From an uncultured Eubacterium sp. (GTDB lineage: Bacteria > Bacillota > Clostridia > Lachnospirales > Lachnospiraceae): a stretch of 29,309 bases of DNA. The stretch spans positions 1 to 29,309 of the forward strand of contig CAJTVR010000056.1 in NCBI GenBank assembly GCA_910580075.1, in the 5' to 3' direction. The translations under genes were made by a program, and so were the position numbers. The notes beneath the pieces are model-generated. The model was given only the letters and a program-made list of their open reading frames with translations. It made no database searches and was not told the origin of the DNA. How positions within the stretch are numbered: position 1 is the stretch's first letter; the number at the start of each line of letters is the position of its first letter. Below, piece by piece: positions 14,198 through 22,947 of this stretch.

Positions 14198-15253
14198 ATG
14201 AAAAAAGCAAGATACCTTTCGGCAGTACTTTTTTGTTTCCTCACCCTGCTTGCCGGATTTGGGCCGGGCAGACATTTACAGACGGATGCAGCCTCAAAAT
14301 CACTGAATCTGGAACAAATCGAACAGAAATTTGCACAGGCAGTAAAAAAAGGAGACCGTACCGTCAGCTTTACAGCACCCGCAAACCTGACTACTGCGCA
14401 AATACAGAATGCGCTTTCCCAGGCAGCCAAAAGCCAGAACCGGCTTTTAGCAGGCAGTGTGCAGTTTCGCAAACAGACAAACAGCGCAAGCACAGACGCA
14501 AAATACACCATACAGCTTTCAGATGATGCGCTGATGAAAATTACACGTCTGAAATCTGAATCAGCCGCCAAAAAAGCAGCGGCTAAAGCGCTGAAAAACA
14601 GAAAGTATTCTACAAATTATTACAGTGATACTTCTTATTATCACATATTTGTAAAAATGCTTCAGCAGCATCCGGAATACAATTACAATACTGTGATATG
14701 GAGAAATACAAACGGCGCTTACGGATACCACCGAGGAGACGGCCTGTCAAAAAAGCAGCAGGAGTCAAAAATCAAAGCTGCGGACAAAGCGGCCGGCGAT
14801 GCAGTTAAAAAATGTATCACATCTGGTATGTCAGACAAAGACAAAGCGAAGGCAATTCACGATTATATCATAAAAAAATGCAGTTATGACGATACAATCT
14901 CACTGGCTGAAAAGAAATACAACGATGCATTTACAGCATACGGCGCACTCGTAAACGGATCTGCAGTCTGCCAGGGATATGCCGCTGCATTTAACCTGAT
15001 GGCACAAAAATGCGGCCTGCAGGCAATGACAGTCTGCGGTACTTCCAGAGGCGTTGCCCATGCATGGACGTACGTAAAAACCGGCAGCAAATACCGTTAC
15101 ATTGACTGTACCTGGGATGATACGGACGGGAAAAAGCCGGGTTACGAATTTTTTCATGTGACAGAAGAAAAGATGCGCCAGAACCATGTATGGAACGCAG
15201 CAGATTTCCCGGCAGAGGATGTCAAATATTCGAAGTATCTGGCGGGGCTGTAG
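14198..15253 (+). CDS. Secreted transglutaminase-like (papain-fold) protein
   Basis: The start is an ATG at 14198, 8 nt after AAGGGAG, giving 351 aa. A signal peptide (residues 1 to about 32: KKARY, a hydrophobic core, then TDAAS) predicts export; no lipobox or sortase motif was seen. The mature N-terminal half is Lys/Ala-rich and helical. The transglutaminase core gives Cys258 in GSAVCQGYAAAFNLM, His288 in GVAHAWTYV and Asp303 in YIDCTWDD, the complete Cys-His-Asp triad. In Clostridia such proteins are usually surface proteases or cross-linkers of unknown substrate. The gene follows greA closely, probably co-transcribed, and a strong terminator lies about 130 nt downstream. Confidence 0.88.
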   Translation: MKKARYLSAVLFCFLTLLAGFGPGRHLQTDAASKSLNLEQIEQKFAQAVKKGDRTVSFTAPANLTTAQIQNALSQAAKSQNRLLAGSVQFRKQTNSASTDAKYTIQLSDDALMKITRLKSESAAKKAAAKALKNRKYSTNYYSDTSYYHIFVKMLQQHPEYNYNTVIWRNTNGAYGYHRGDGLSKKQQESKIKAADKAAGDAVKKCITSGMSDKDKAKAIHDYIIKKCSYDDTISLAEKKYNDAFTAYGALVNGSAVCQGYAAAFNLMAQKCGLQAMTVCGTSRGVAHAWTYVKTGSKYRYIDCTWDDTDGKKPGYEFFHVTEEKMRQNHVWNAADFPAEDVKYSKYLAGL

Positions 15254-15589
15254 GCGGGATGCAGCAGCTTTGCCATAGCCATGGGATACAGACTGCGGCG
15301 GATGTGTATGCAGATGTGTACTGTCTGTCTGGAGTATGAAAATATGTTTAGAAAAAAATTGCAGATAATAGTTACAGCCCGGTTAATAGACGGCACTCCG
15401 CTAGGAAGTGCCGTCTATTTAATTTTAGGGCGGCCCTGATTATTTTTTCGATGGCATTGCCGATTTTGTAAAATTATTTATATCCTTCAAAAACAGATTG
15501 AAAAAAAGCTCTGTTTGTAGTAAGCTTCAAATGATATTAAATTTGTACTTGAAAAATAGCACGCAATATATATCAATAGGAGCAAAACT
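15254..15589 (+). other. Intergenic region upstream of the three-gene candidate defence operon
   Basis: About 336 nt contain the terminator at 15385-15428 and then an A/T-rich segment. A 7-bp inverted repeat (AAACAGA ... TCTGTTT, about 15491-15517) and a CAAAT ... ATTTG repeat (about 15528-15545) could be regulator sites. No convincing -35/-10 pair was found. Weak candidates are TTGCCG/TATATC near 15457-15484 and TTGTAC/TATATA near 15543-15572. An AGGAG 7 nt before 15590 sets the first start codon. Confidence 0.4.
15385..15428 (+). terminator. Intrinsic terminator after the greA/transglutaminase genes
   Basis: A perfect 13-bp stem (AATAGACGGCACT at 15385-15397 and its complement at 15407-15419) with a 9-nt loop is followed by a T-rich tail (TAATTTT). 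It separates the upstream genes from the operon starting at 15590. Confidence 0.82.
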
Positions 15590-18500
15590 ATGTATAGGAA
15601 TGACACATATGGCATGACGGATTACTTAGAAGTTGTTTATACGATCGAGTATCATTTGAAAAGATATGCGAGATCAGAAGATTCAACAGAAAGACATCAA
15701 ATATTATGGCATGCGTGGAATCAGAACAAACACTGGCTTTCAAGACTGCTGGAATGGACGCTTCCTTCCTTTCCGGCTTATAGCGGTCACGATGCGTCCC
15801 ATGCAGATACGGTTCTGCATAACATAGAACGGGTTTTAGGAAAAGAACGGATTCAGCAGTTATCTGCAACTGACTGTTTTATGCTGCTCCATGCTGCTTA
15901 TATGCATGATATTGGGATGAGCATTACGGCAAGCGAACGAACAGATATGATGAAAGAAGGTTCTTTTGCAGATTTGGTCAGCTTTCTTAAGAAAGAGGGC
16001 GATTTTGATATGCAGAAAGCTGCGGAAAGTGTGCTTATGACAGAGTATACATCTTATGAAGGGCTTTCTTCCAGAGAACTTCCTCTAAAGATGAAGGAGC
16101 TGTTTCAGCAGAAGCTGGATGTATATTATGGATTGGGACAGATTATGTCGGAATATCAGAGAAGGCAGCATGCAGGTAAAGTCAAAGAACGGATGCAGAA
16201 TTGGACGATGGAGGCGGATAAACTGGGGAACGGGTTTTCTGTGTCCGGGATTCCGCTGCGAATCTATTTGTGTATTGCAGAATGTGCATCAATACATACG
16301 GCGAATGGGATTGAACCTGTACTAGGACTTCCGCAGGAAGACAGCGGTTATGTTCTGGATATGATGCATCCAAGATTTATTGCTGTGATGCTGCAGCTGG
16401 GAGATGCTCTGGATATGGATAATGACAGATTCAATCCGTTTTCAATTCAATTTGCAGGGAGTTTTCCAAGAACGTCAAAAATTCATTTTGACAAACATAA
16501 GGCGATACGGCAGCTGAAAATAACACCTCAGAAAATACAGATTCAGGCAGACTGTAAATCCCAGGAAGTACTGCGTCTTGTCAGAATGGAGTGTGAGGGT
16601 ATTGAAGAAATATTAAAAAATGCCAGCTATCATTGGGCAGATATTTCCCCGAAAGGGATGTCAGGCTGTCTGCCCACACTTGACCAGAGTATTATTCTGC
16701 TGGATAGACAGCAGGTACCGATTGAACTTGTAAAGGCACAGTTTAATATATCGCAGGTGCGAGCTTTTCGTCTCCTGGAAGGTGCAAATGTGTATGGAGG
16801 TAATTTTGTTTTTATACGGGAAGTTATCCAGAATGCTATTGATGCAAGCAAGCTCCAGTGCTGGGAAGATTATATTTACCGCAGTAAAATGAAAGAACGA
16901 AAAATTCTTCAGGATAACCTGGATGAAACAGTGGAGTATGGACTGAATGCCAGTGAGAAAGAAATTTTATCAGAAATTGATGTATGGGAATATCCGATAG
17001 AGCTGTATTTTCAAATTGGTGCGCAGATTAGGGATGAGAATGAAGAAATTAAATTTATATCAAAAGAAAAACTGACAAAAGAACAGGAAAAGGATGCCAG
17101 ATATGGTGTACAGTTTTTAGTTCGGGATCACGGAACGGGCATTTCTAAAGAGGATTTAATTAAAATATCAAATGTGGGAAGCAGTTATGAGGAAAAAAAA
17201 CATTTTATAGATAAAATGCCAGACTGGCTGAAGCCGACAGGACAGTTTGGAATCGGTCTGCAGTCTATATTTCTGATTGCAGACAGCATGACTGCAAGGA
17301 CGTATACGCGGAGCGGGGAAAAATATGAGATTACATTTAATAAGGTGTCAAATGGAAGCGGGGGATATATCAATGTGAAGCCGCTGCTTTCAGATGACTA
17401 TGTTACCTTTGGAACAACTTTTGAGATATTTTTGGATAATTCATATAAAATGCCGCATGCAGACTGCTGGGAAGCATGGAATACGGAAAGTGAAGATGCC
17501 GACAGATTTGTCAGTGCCTATGATATCGAACGTCCTCTGCGTCATTGTAAAGAAATGCTGACGCAGATGATTCTTTATATCGATGATATGCTGGGAGAAA
17601 ATCTATTTCCTATTTATGCATGCATCAAAGGGACTGAATGCGGACAGAAACAGTATGAATTTATTAAAAAATCGGTCAGGAAACTGGTATTAGATGCAGA
17701 TATCAGTAAACATGAAAAGGAATTAGATAAAGAGAAATATATCAGCTGGCTGTTTAAGGCCATTCGCGTATCTAAAATGCCCGTTGCTGAGAATATGGGA
17801 CAGCAGTTTGAAGAAGAAAATGCTAAGAAACTGCTGATTGTGGATATTAAAGATGGAATAGGGGCATTGGACTGTAACAATGCCAAACTATATCTGTGGA
17901 ACAGTAATCTGGGAGTATTCGCCAGGTTTGGCGGAGGAAGGATGCTTTCAGAAGATTCACGCATTTCCAGTCTGCAGAATGAGAAAAAGCAGGGACGCAA
18001 AAAGACAAGGATTTATTTAAAAGGTATATATGTGCAGAGCCTGAGTATGTATCATGACAGTGAATTGCTGGAACTGATTGATATTAAGGGAGGGACAGTA
18101 GGAAAAAAACATATTTCCATTAACCGGAATGTATTTACGAAAGAAGGCATTGAATATCTGGAACAGCAGGTGTATCCAGCTTTGATTTCTTCTGCAAAAG
18201 CTGCCCTTGTAGAGCTGAATGAGCGGGATGTCAGCCAGGGAGAAAAGCTGGGGAGTGAGTATATGTCCTTTGACAAAAAGATTATGGAATCAATAGCGAA
18301 AAAAACAGAGCAGTGTAAAAATAATGAAGAAGAGGGAAATTCTCTGTTAAATCGTGAACTGGAAGAGATGGTGCTGTCTGCGATTGGATTATCTTATTTT
18401 CACCGGATATTAGGAAGGGAAAAACATTTTTTTTGTGAAAAACGGGAAAAGAAAGAACGTATCTGTAAATGGGACGATCTTTTGAATCTGATTGTAAGAT

Positions 18501-20059
18501 TTAGAAGAACGGGGATTCTTGAAGGCATGAAAGGCAGCCAGAAAGAGATTTTTGAAAAGCAGATGGATTTTGAAAAATACATTGATCATGGAATGCTGCA
18601 TAAAATAAGGGTATATGAGTATTACGAACTGGAAAGGACAGGGATTGAAAGTGCAAAAATAATCATGGATTATGCATCATTGCTGCTGGAAAGAAGTAAG
18701 GTTGCTATAATATCTCTACGTCATAACAGATATGCAAAATGGTTTTATGTTCCATTACTTGTTTATGAAGAAGGTACGTATGAAACAGATAGCAGAGAGC
18801 GGGAAAATCCTTATGAAATATTTCAAAGAAAGTCACAGACAGCAGCGGAAGAGGAGGAACTGCTGGAAAAAATGGAGACCTGGGCAGATGGAATTTTGAG
18901 CAAGCTGGGAGATTTGGACAGAGTACAGGCACTTCATGAGGAATATGGTGTGGACTCTGATGTACAGTATATTTTGCAGTATATGTTAGGGAATATTTCG
19001 ACAGTGGCACTTTATACAAATGACAGTGAAGACGGGGATATCAGAATAAATGTTCTTTCTGCTGAGGGCAGCGGAAGTATTTTTTATAATAAAAATATGA
19101 AACGTCTTATTTTGAAAAAGGCAGGGAAGCTCTACAAAAGGTCTCATGCCAAACGGTTTGTAACAACAACCTGGAGAAGTTATGAATGTATAACGCTGGA
19201 CAAAATTCCAAGCAGTGTCTGTATTGTAAACGGAGCATATATTGCAAGGCAGCAGACAGAGTATATGCTGCTTCCGATTCTTGGAGATCATATTGGAAAA
19301 TTAATAAATCTGACAAATCAGGATTTTTTTAAGGATATAAAAACACAAAAAGAAAATTGTGAAAAGTTAAAGAAGATATGTGATGATTTTCTGGAATTTT
19401 ATGCTGAATTTGAAAATGCCATGAGCGGAAGTGTGGAAGATATGAATGAGGTGGCAAAGGAAATTAAAGAATATTTGAAACTGGATCATATCTGGGATGG
19501 AGGGCCGATGGATTATGAAACAGAGAAAAGCCTTGGAAAAAATTACTGGAGTGAGCTGACCCGGCATATAAAATCCAGAATTGCTGAGTTTGAAGAAAAT
19601 GTACCGCCATTAGAAATACAGCTTGACAAATTAGTGGAAAAACCGGAGAAACCAGATAAATTGGAATTTCAAATGATGCTGGTAGAAGATTACTTTGAAT
19701 ATGTTGGAGTGAAGAGAGAACAGGAAAAATGCCTTGCACAGGACAAAAAAGAAAAGTATTGGAAATGGTTTTTGAATGCGGTCTATTTTATTCAGCGATA
19801 TAGTAACATTGATCTGCGGGCTGCGATTTTAGAACACCCTCAAATGGAAACATTTAAGAAATCTTTGTGGGAAAGAGACAGCGGGGAAGATGATGATATC
19901 CAAAAGAATCTGATTAATTATGTGATGGAAAATACTCAGGAAAAATTGTCAGAAAAACAGATATTCAGATGTTATGAAAAGCTGATGGAAGATATGATAG
20001 AAAGTGTAATAGAAAATGATGCTGTGCAAAAGAATGCCTATGTTGAAATGCTGATATAG
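15590..20059 (+). CDS. Large HD-domain plus Hsp90/GHKL-type ATPase protein, candidate core of a conflict system
   Basis: The protein has 1489 aa, with an ATG 7 nt after AGGAG. The N-terminal region (about 60-290) carries an HD phosphohydrolase pattern: His67/His71 (YSGHDASH), His106-Asp107 (AAYMHDIGM) and a distal Asp272 (QLGDALDMD), the H-HD-D metal set. The central region (about 395-620) is an Hsp90-like ATPase: N-box EVIQNAIDAS (Glu411, Asn415, Asp418), RDHGTGIS (Asp513, Gly515, Gly517) and TGQFGIGLQSIF (550-561). The order matches HtpG-like domains more than sensor kinases. The remaining about 850 residues are mixed, ending in Glu/Lys-rich helices, and no known domain was recognised in them. 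It is first in a same-strand row with a coiled-coil pseudo-peptidase 19 nt downstream and an ADP-ribosyltransferase-membrane protein. I infer a nucleotide-dependent sensor or switch. HD activity on nucleotides is possible but unproven. Confidence 0.85.
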   Translation: MYRNDTYGMTDYLEVVYTIEYHLKRYARSEDSTERHQILWHAWNQNKHWLSRLLEWTLPSFPAYSGHDASHADTVLHNIERVLGKERIQQLSATDCFMLLHAAYMHDIGMSITASERTDMMKEGSFADLVSFLKKEGDFDMQKAAESVLMTEYTSYEGLSSRELPLKMKELFQQKLDVYYGLGQIMSEYQRRQHAGKVKERMQNWTMEADKLGNGFSVSGIPLRIYLCIAECASIHTANGIEPVLGLPQEDSGYVLDMMHPRFIAVMLQLGDALDMDNDRFNPFSIQFAGSFPRTSKIHFDKHKAIRQLKITPQKIQIQADCKSQEVLRLVRMECEGIEEILKNASYHWADISPKGMSGCLPTLDQSIILLDRQQVPIELVKAQFNISQVRAFRLLEGANVYGGNFVFIREVIQNAIDASKLQCWEDYIYRSKMKERKILQDNLDETVEYGLNASEKEILSEIDVWEYPIELYFQIGAQIRDENEEIKFISKEKLTKEQEKDARYGVQFLVRDHGTGISKEDLIKISNVGSSYEEKKHFIDKMPDWLKPTGQFGIGLQSIFLIADSMTARTYTRSGEKYEITFNKVSNGSGGYINVKPLLSDDYVTFGTTFEIFLDNSYKMPHADCWEAWNTESEDADRFVSAYDIERPLRHCKEMLTQMILYIDDMLGENLFPIYACIKGTECGQKQYEFIKKSVRKLVLDADISKHEKELDKEKYISWLFKAIRVSKMPVAENMGQQFEEENAKKLLIVDIKDGIGALDCNNAKLYLWNSNLGVFARFGGGRMLSEDSRISSLQNEKKQGRKKTRIYLKGIYVQSLSMYHDSELLELIDIKGGTVGKKHISINRNVFTKEGIEYLEQQVYPALISSAKAALVELNERDVSQGEKLGSEYMSFDKKIMESIAKKTEQCKNNEEEGNSLLNRELEEMVLSAIGLSYFHRILGREKHFFCEKREKKERICKWDDLLNLIVRFRRTGILEGMKGSQKEIFEKQMDFEKYIDHGMLHKIRVYEYYELERTGIESAKIIMDYASLLLERSKVAIISLRHNRYAKWFYVPLLVYEEGTYETDSRERENPYEIFQRKSQTAAEEEELLEKMETWADGILSKLGDLDRVQALHEEYGVDSDVQYILQYMLGNISTVALYTNDSEDGDIRINVLSAEGSGSIFYNKNMKRLILKKAGKLYKRSHAKRFVTTTWRSYECITLDKIPSSVCIVNGAYIARQQTEYMLLPILGDHIGKLINLTNQDFFKDIKTQKENCEKLKKICDDFLEFYAEFENAMSGSVEDMNEVAKEIKEYLKLDHIWDGGPMDYETEKSLGKNYWSELTRHIKSRIAEFEENVPPLEIQLDKLVEKPEKPDKLEFQMMLVEDYFEYVGVKREQEKCLAQDKKEKYWKWFLNAVYFIQRYSNIDLRAAILEHPQMETFKKSLWERDSGEDDDIQKNLINYVMENTQEKLSEKQIFRCYEKLMEDMIESVIENDAVQKNAYVEMLI

Positions 20060-20078
20060 GGTTGAAAGGACTGAAAAG

Positions 20079-21233
20079 ATGACTGAAAAAAATAGCGGAG
20101 AAATTGAAATGCTGAAAGCAGCAAATACAGGTCTGAAAGAAGTAATTGAAGAAAAAGTTCAGGAAAGTGTGGAACTCAGAGAGGAAAATATAAGACTAAG
20201 AAAAGAAAATGAAAACCTAAAGAGCAGGATTCAAGAGCTTGAAAATAGGATTGAGATTCAGAAAAATTCCAATAACAAGATTAGAGCTGAAAATAAAAGA
20301 TTAAAGAGCAGAAATAAAAATTTTGTAAATACGGTAAAAGTGCAAAAAGCTGCCAGTATTGAATTGAGGAAGGAGATTCAAAGGCTGAAAAAAGAAATAA
20401 TATTGTATATTGAAAAGAATGATGAACTAGAAAATAATTTTATGAAATTAAAAGAAGTAAATTCTCAGCTGCAGCATAGGTTTAATGGAATAGAATTAGA
20501 ATATAATCCAAAGAAAGGAAATATTTATGGAAGTCTGCATCAGGAATTAAAGGAATTGGTAAAAACCGCACATGAGATACATAATATCTGCTTTGAAAAA
20601 ATACGCAATTGCTACAGCAATAAAGAAATAACACTTCCAATTGATATAGAATCAGTAGCGAGAAAACTTGATGTAGATATAGAATATGATAATCTTAATT
20701 TTGCGGGTCAGAGAAGAATTGACCAGAATATTGCACAGTTATACTATGAGATATCGGGGGATACTGTGAAAAGAAAGATTATTGTGGACAATAGTACAAG
20801 AAGCAGGAAATCAGAATCATTGAGCAATCTTGAAAAGTATGCCGTTGCTTACGAGCTTGGGAAAATCATTATCGGTAATGAGGAGAATGTAAAACCAGAA
20901 CGGGTTCGGAAAATGAATTTAGAATCAAGGCCATATTCACTGCCAAGGCTGTCTGCGCGGGTGGAAAATTTTGAATATGAGATGTGTGCAATATTTCTTC
21001 TGCTTCCTATAGAATTGTTTTTCAAAGAATTTCAGAATTATTTAAATGAGATAAAAGATCACCCGGTTTTAATGGATCTATGGATTGAGCACTTAAGTAA
21101 GAAAGCAGATATTCCGGGTTATCAGCTGATTAACGGTTATCAGTATATTAAATTCAGTGCTTACCAGTATTTTGAAATGCATTTATCCCAAAAGATTGAC
21201 GGTACAGATTATAGAATGCTGTATAATGTATAA
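20079..21233 (+). CDS. Coiled-coil protein with degenerate ImmA/IrrE-like metallopeptidase domain
   Basis: The protein has 384 aa, 19 nt after the HD-ATPase gene, with GAAAGGA upstream of the ATG. Residues about 8-135 form one long charged coiled coil rich in Glu, Lys and Asn. From about 185 the pattern follows ImmA/IrrE (COG2856): LPIDIESVARKLDVDIEYDNL, a RKIIVDNSTR strand (usually I-x-VN), an AVAYELGKIII helix where active enzymes have (A)HELGH, and VENFEYEMCAIFLLLPIELF for the usual E-x-EAN-x-FA-x-LLMP. Both metal-binding His residues are replaced (Tyr258 and Lys262), although Glu259 is kept, so zinc proteolysis is unlikely. I infer a binding or adaptor domain that recognises a signal or holds the effector. 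Codons are strikingly A-rich. Confidence 0.75.
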   Translation: MTEKNSGEIEMLKAANTGLKEVIEEKVQESVELREENIRLRKENENLKSRIQELENRIEIQKNSNNKIRAENKRLKSRNKNFVNTVKVQKAASIELRKEIQRLKKEIILYIEKNDELENNFMKLKEVNSQLQHRFNGIELEYNPKKGNIYGSLHQELKELVKTAHEIHNICFEKIRNCYSNKEITLPIDIESVARKLDVDIEYDNLNFAGQRRIDQNIAQLYYEISGDTVKRKIIVDNSTRSRKSESLSNLEKYAVAYELGKIIIGNEENVKPERVRKMNLESRPYSLPRLSARVENFEYEMCAIFLLLPIELFFKEFQNYLNEIKDHPVLMDLWIEHLSKKADIPGYQLINGYQYIKFSAYQYFEMHLSQKIDGTDYRMLYNV

Positions 21234-21307
21234 GAGCTGGAGAGTAGCTGATAAGCAATTCCGTCACGTACATATATAAAATGCTTATAAAAGGAGACAG
21301 GTTTTGT

Positions 21308-22681
21308 ATGATTACTAAAAAAGAGATCGATGCGGTTCGGTTTTATCAGGGAGATATCAGAAAGCGATTATCAGATGGAGGATTTTCAGAAACAGAAAAA
21401 AATGAAGGTTTTTTCGGAATAGCAAGTGCTTACAAAACAATGAACTGTTTGATGTTTGGGGGAGTCAGCAATGAGAAAGAACGCATTCGGGAGAAAAATG
21501 CCAGATTAAATCCTCAGATTTTTATAGAGGCAGAGAAAACTGTCGAGGTATTTTGCGATATCTATCGTGCGATGTGCAAAAATGCGTCTGCTAAGAAAAT
21601 ATTATCAAAACAGTTTGTATACCGCACAGAACGAAAAATCTCTGTCAGGGAACTGCAAAAGGGACAGACAGTTTCTTTTACATCTGCTTCAAAAGAAAAT
21701 AACCCAGAAAAATTTTTGCAGGAAAAATCAGGACTTACGCTGCTTGATATTGTGTTTCCATCGGAAGTTCCGCATCTGGATTTTGAGGAATTTTTAGGAG
21801 AGGATTATTTTTATAAAAATCAGAAAGAAATTTTGCTGCCCCCATTTCTGGAACTTGAAATGGAAGTACTTGATCTGACAGAAGCAGAAATGCAATACCG
21901 GGATACAGACGACAAGCCGCCCTGTGGAAAATATCTGGTATTTATAAATGGTGTACATTTTGATGATGTGAAAACAGATCTAGATGCTGAGCTTGTGTTT
22001 GCACCGCAACGGTGTCATCTGGCAGCAGATTTACTTACGAAGATGATGGAAGGGCAAAAGTTAAATGAAGAAGAGACTGCAGATTACTGTCTTTGGAAAA
22101 GAGATGTGCGGGATATTATAAAAAAAGAGTTTTATAAAATATACAGAAATTATTTTGAACAGGCTGTTGCAGAAGACGAAAAGCAGAAGATGACGGCCGG
22201 CGAAGGTGCGCAGGGGAGACTTATTGGAAAAGATTCTTTATTGGAAGATGTGCGAAAAATGCGTAATGAGTTTAATAAAAAAAGACAGGAATATAAAAAA
22301 AAGATTGAAAAATATTACTTTGTATTAATTGTGACAAATATCATTCCTCTAGCATGTATAGCACTTAGTTTTGCACAGACGATGGAGATGTTTATGAAAA
22401 TTGCAGCAGTGATAACGAGTACGGTTTCCATTTTGCTTTCGCAGATATTACAGGCGGAGGTGTATGATATGAAACTGCAGCAAAGATCTAAAACATATCT
22501 AGAATTATGTGCACTGGTTCGGGAAATAGAATATGAAACCGTATGGGATAAGAAAAATGAGAATTCTTATATTTTAGAGTACAAAAAAATAATGAAAGAG
22601 GATACAATCATGAGTCTGAATAATATTGAACTGCAGATTCAGAATGCGCAGAAAATGTACCAGAACGAAATAAACGTGTAA
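21308..22681 (+). CDS. ADP-ribosyltransferase domain fused to a two-helix membrane module (candidate toxic effector)
   Basis: The chosen ATG at 21308 lies about 12 nt after AAAGGAG; an ATG at 21281 is upstream of that site. The protein has 457 aa. Residues about 70-190 fit the R-S-E class of ADP-ribosyltransferases: Arg106 (FVYRTERKIS), the Ser motif SFTSASKE (Ser126/Ser128) after KGQTV, the core strand LTLLDIVFPSEV, and the catalytic loop NQKEILLPPF with Gln172-x-Glu174. A Q-x-E loop is typical of C3-like toxins and others that modify Asn, Gln or Thr, whereas Arg-specific enzymes have E-x-E. A middle helical part leads to two membrane helices (about 337-358 and 363-381) and a basic/aromatic helix (VYDMKLQQRSKTYLELCALV), a layout resembling SLATT two-helix effectors. 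I infer NAD+-dependent modification of a host or phage target at the membrane. Confidence 0.7.
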   Translation: MITKKEIDAVRFYQGDIRKRLSDGGFSETEKNEGFFGIASAYKTMNCLMFGGVSNEKERIREKNARLNPQIFIEAEKTVEVFCDIYRAMCKNASAKKILSKQFVYRTERKISVRELQKGQTVSFTSASKENNPEKFLQEKSGLTLLDIVFPSEVPHLDFEEFLGEDYFYKNQKEILLPPFLELEMEVLDLTEAEMQYRDTDDKPPCGKYLVFINGVHFDDVKTDLDAELVFAPQRCHLAADLLTKMMEGQKLNEEETADYCLWKRDVRDIIKKEFYKIYRNYFEQAVAEDEKQKMTAGEGAQGRLIGKDSLLEDVRKMRNEFNKKRQEYKKKIEKYYFVLIVTNIIPLACIALSFAQTMEMFMKIAAVITSTVSILLSQILQAEVYDMKLQQRSKTYLELCALVREIEYETVWDKKNENSYILEYKKIMKEDTIMSLNNIELQIQNAQKMYQNEINV

Positions 22682-22780
22682 TATACTGCTGCTTTTTAGA
22701 AAATTAGTGGAGGTCCTGTTCCTTTATCTGGCTGCGGTAGAATAAATGCCTGACAGATACATAAAATTTAGCCAGTACCA

Positions 22781-22869
22781 GCCGGGCGGAGAAACTGTTT
22801 CCTTTTTCTGTGACTCCGCAGGACAGTTAGAAGGCGGAACAGAAAAAGGAAACAGTTTCTCCGCCCGGC
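22781..22869. repeat. 31-bp perfect inverted repeat forming a giant hairpin (interspersed repeat copy 1)
   Basis: Arms 22781-22811 and 22839-22869 are exact reverse complements (31 bp, including GCCGGGCGGAGAAACTGTTT), with a 27-nt loop. Related sequence continues to about 22888. The minus strand resembles the segment at 29062-29135. It is not flanked by a transposase gene and is too long for an ordinary terminator, though as RNA it would stop transcription of the preceding operon. A small palindromic, MITE- or REP-like element is the best description. Confidence 0.8.
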
Positions 22870-22947
22870 GTTCGGGAAGTCTATACCTCCTCCCCGCATG
22901 AATAACTCACAAAAAACCGGGCATGCTGTATAATATGGAGGTATCTT

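Noticed and set aside
20571..20585. HEIH (residues 165-168) in the coiled-coil/ImmA-like protein as a possible zinc motif
   Set aside because: It is HExH rather than HExxH and lies before the ImmA/IrrE-like domain, not in the equivalent helix.
22906..22934. Promoter-like CTCACA-17-TATAAT before the SGNH gene
   Set aside because: Transcription would start near 22941, which would leave out the GGAGG at 22937-22941 needed for the ATG at 22948; the -35 is also poor.
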